Shown here: piece by piece, positions 22,350 through 22,372 of the stretch
Layout: each line of letters starts with the position of its first letter
Position numbering within the stretch: the stretch's first letter is position 1
NCBI GenBank assembly: GCA_030837425.1
Contig: JAUPLJ010000003.1
Location: 1-22,372 of the forward strand
Source: Patescibacteria group bacterium
GTDB lineage: Bacteria; Patescibacteriota; Minisyncoccia; Phycocordibacterales; UBA5272
Length of the DNA: 22,372 nucleotides
Direction of reading: 5' to 3'
Notes under the pieces: generated by a model
Seen by the model: only the letters and a program-made list of their open reading frames with translations
The model's database searches: none
What the model was told of the DNA's origin: nothing
Program-made: the position numbers and the translations under genes

Positions 22350-22372
22350 TATATATTTATAGACAGATATTT

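Noticed and set aside
1..22372. TGA recoded as glycine (Gracilibacteria/Absconditabacteria code)
   Set aside because: UvrD, RsmA, VirB4, YidC and DnaA are complete under the standard bacterial code, with no in-frame TGA.
1..22372. tRNA, rRNA, insertion sequences or phage genes
   Set aside because: None could be recognised. The GH24 lysozyme is phage-type but sits inside a modular secretion-locus protein with no phage neighbours.

Overview
This window looks like chromosomal DNA from a Patescibacteria/CPR bacterium, probably a Parcubacteria-type lineage. The base composition is strongly AT-rich. Genes are tightly packed, Shine-Dalgarno sequences are almost absent, and the dnaA/rpmH/rnpA/yidC origin neighbourhood sits beside a long block of poorly known exported and type IV secretion-like genes. 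That lineage call is inference from gene content and style; no rRNA gene is present to fix it. Of 19 coding regions, 17 stop with TAA, two with TAG and none with TGA, and known families read through at full length under the standard bacterial code.

Left end (1-3377): the 3' end of an unrecognised acidic/basic protein, then a UvrD/PcrA-type helicase and the 16S rRNA dimethyltransferase RsmA (KsgA). Middle (3435-19438): a roughly 16-kb envelope and secretion locus. It starts with three genes for exported proteins: a membrane-anchored protein, a coiled-coil protein with a Cys-rich EGF-like tail, and a peptidoglycan-binding protein. A strong terminator closes this group. Next comes a 1001-aa VirB6/TrbL-like polytopic protein, then an oppositely oriented proline-rich protein and a charged coiled-coil protein separated by divergent promoters. 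A PrgI/VirB3-like protein follows, then a VirB4 ATPase made as two proteins (N-domain and ATPase). The locus ends with an Ig/PKD-like exported protein, a remarkable fusion of a VirB2-like double-TM segment with a GH24 lysozyme and an M15 peptidase, and a membrane-anchored extracellular protein. No VirD4 coupling protein, relaxase, VirB11 or outer-membrane core is in the window. The set therefore looks like a reduced single-membrane (Gram-positive-like) T4SS, or a related trans-envelope machine with its own wall-cutting enzyme. Its task (DNA transfer, effector delivery, host attachment or uptake) cannot be read from sequence.

Right end (19435-22372): yidC, rnpA and rpmH run leftward and dnaA runs rightward, the classical origin arrangement. 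Just after dnaA the window ends inside a short array of DnaA-box-like 9-mers in helical phase, a candidate start of oriC.

The most striking regulatory signal is that many genes carry a TGnTAnnnT extended -10 whose last base is followed by exactly six bases and then the ATG. This predicts leaderless mRNAs. It also corrects several gene starts.
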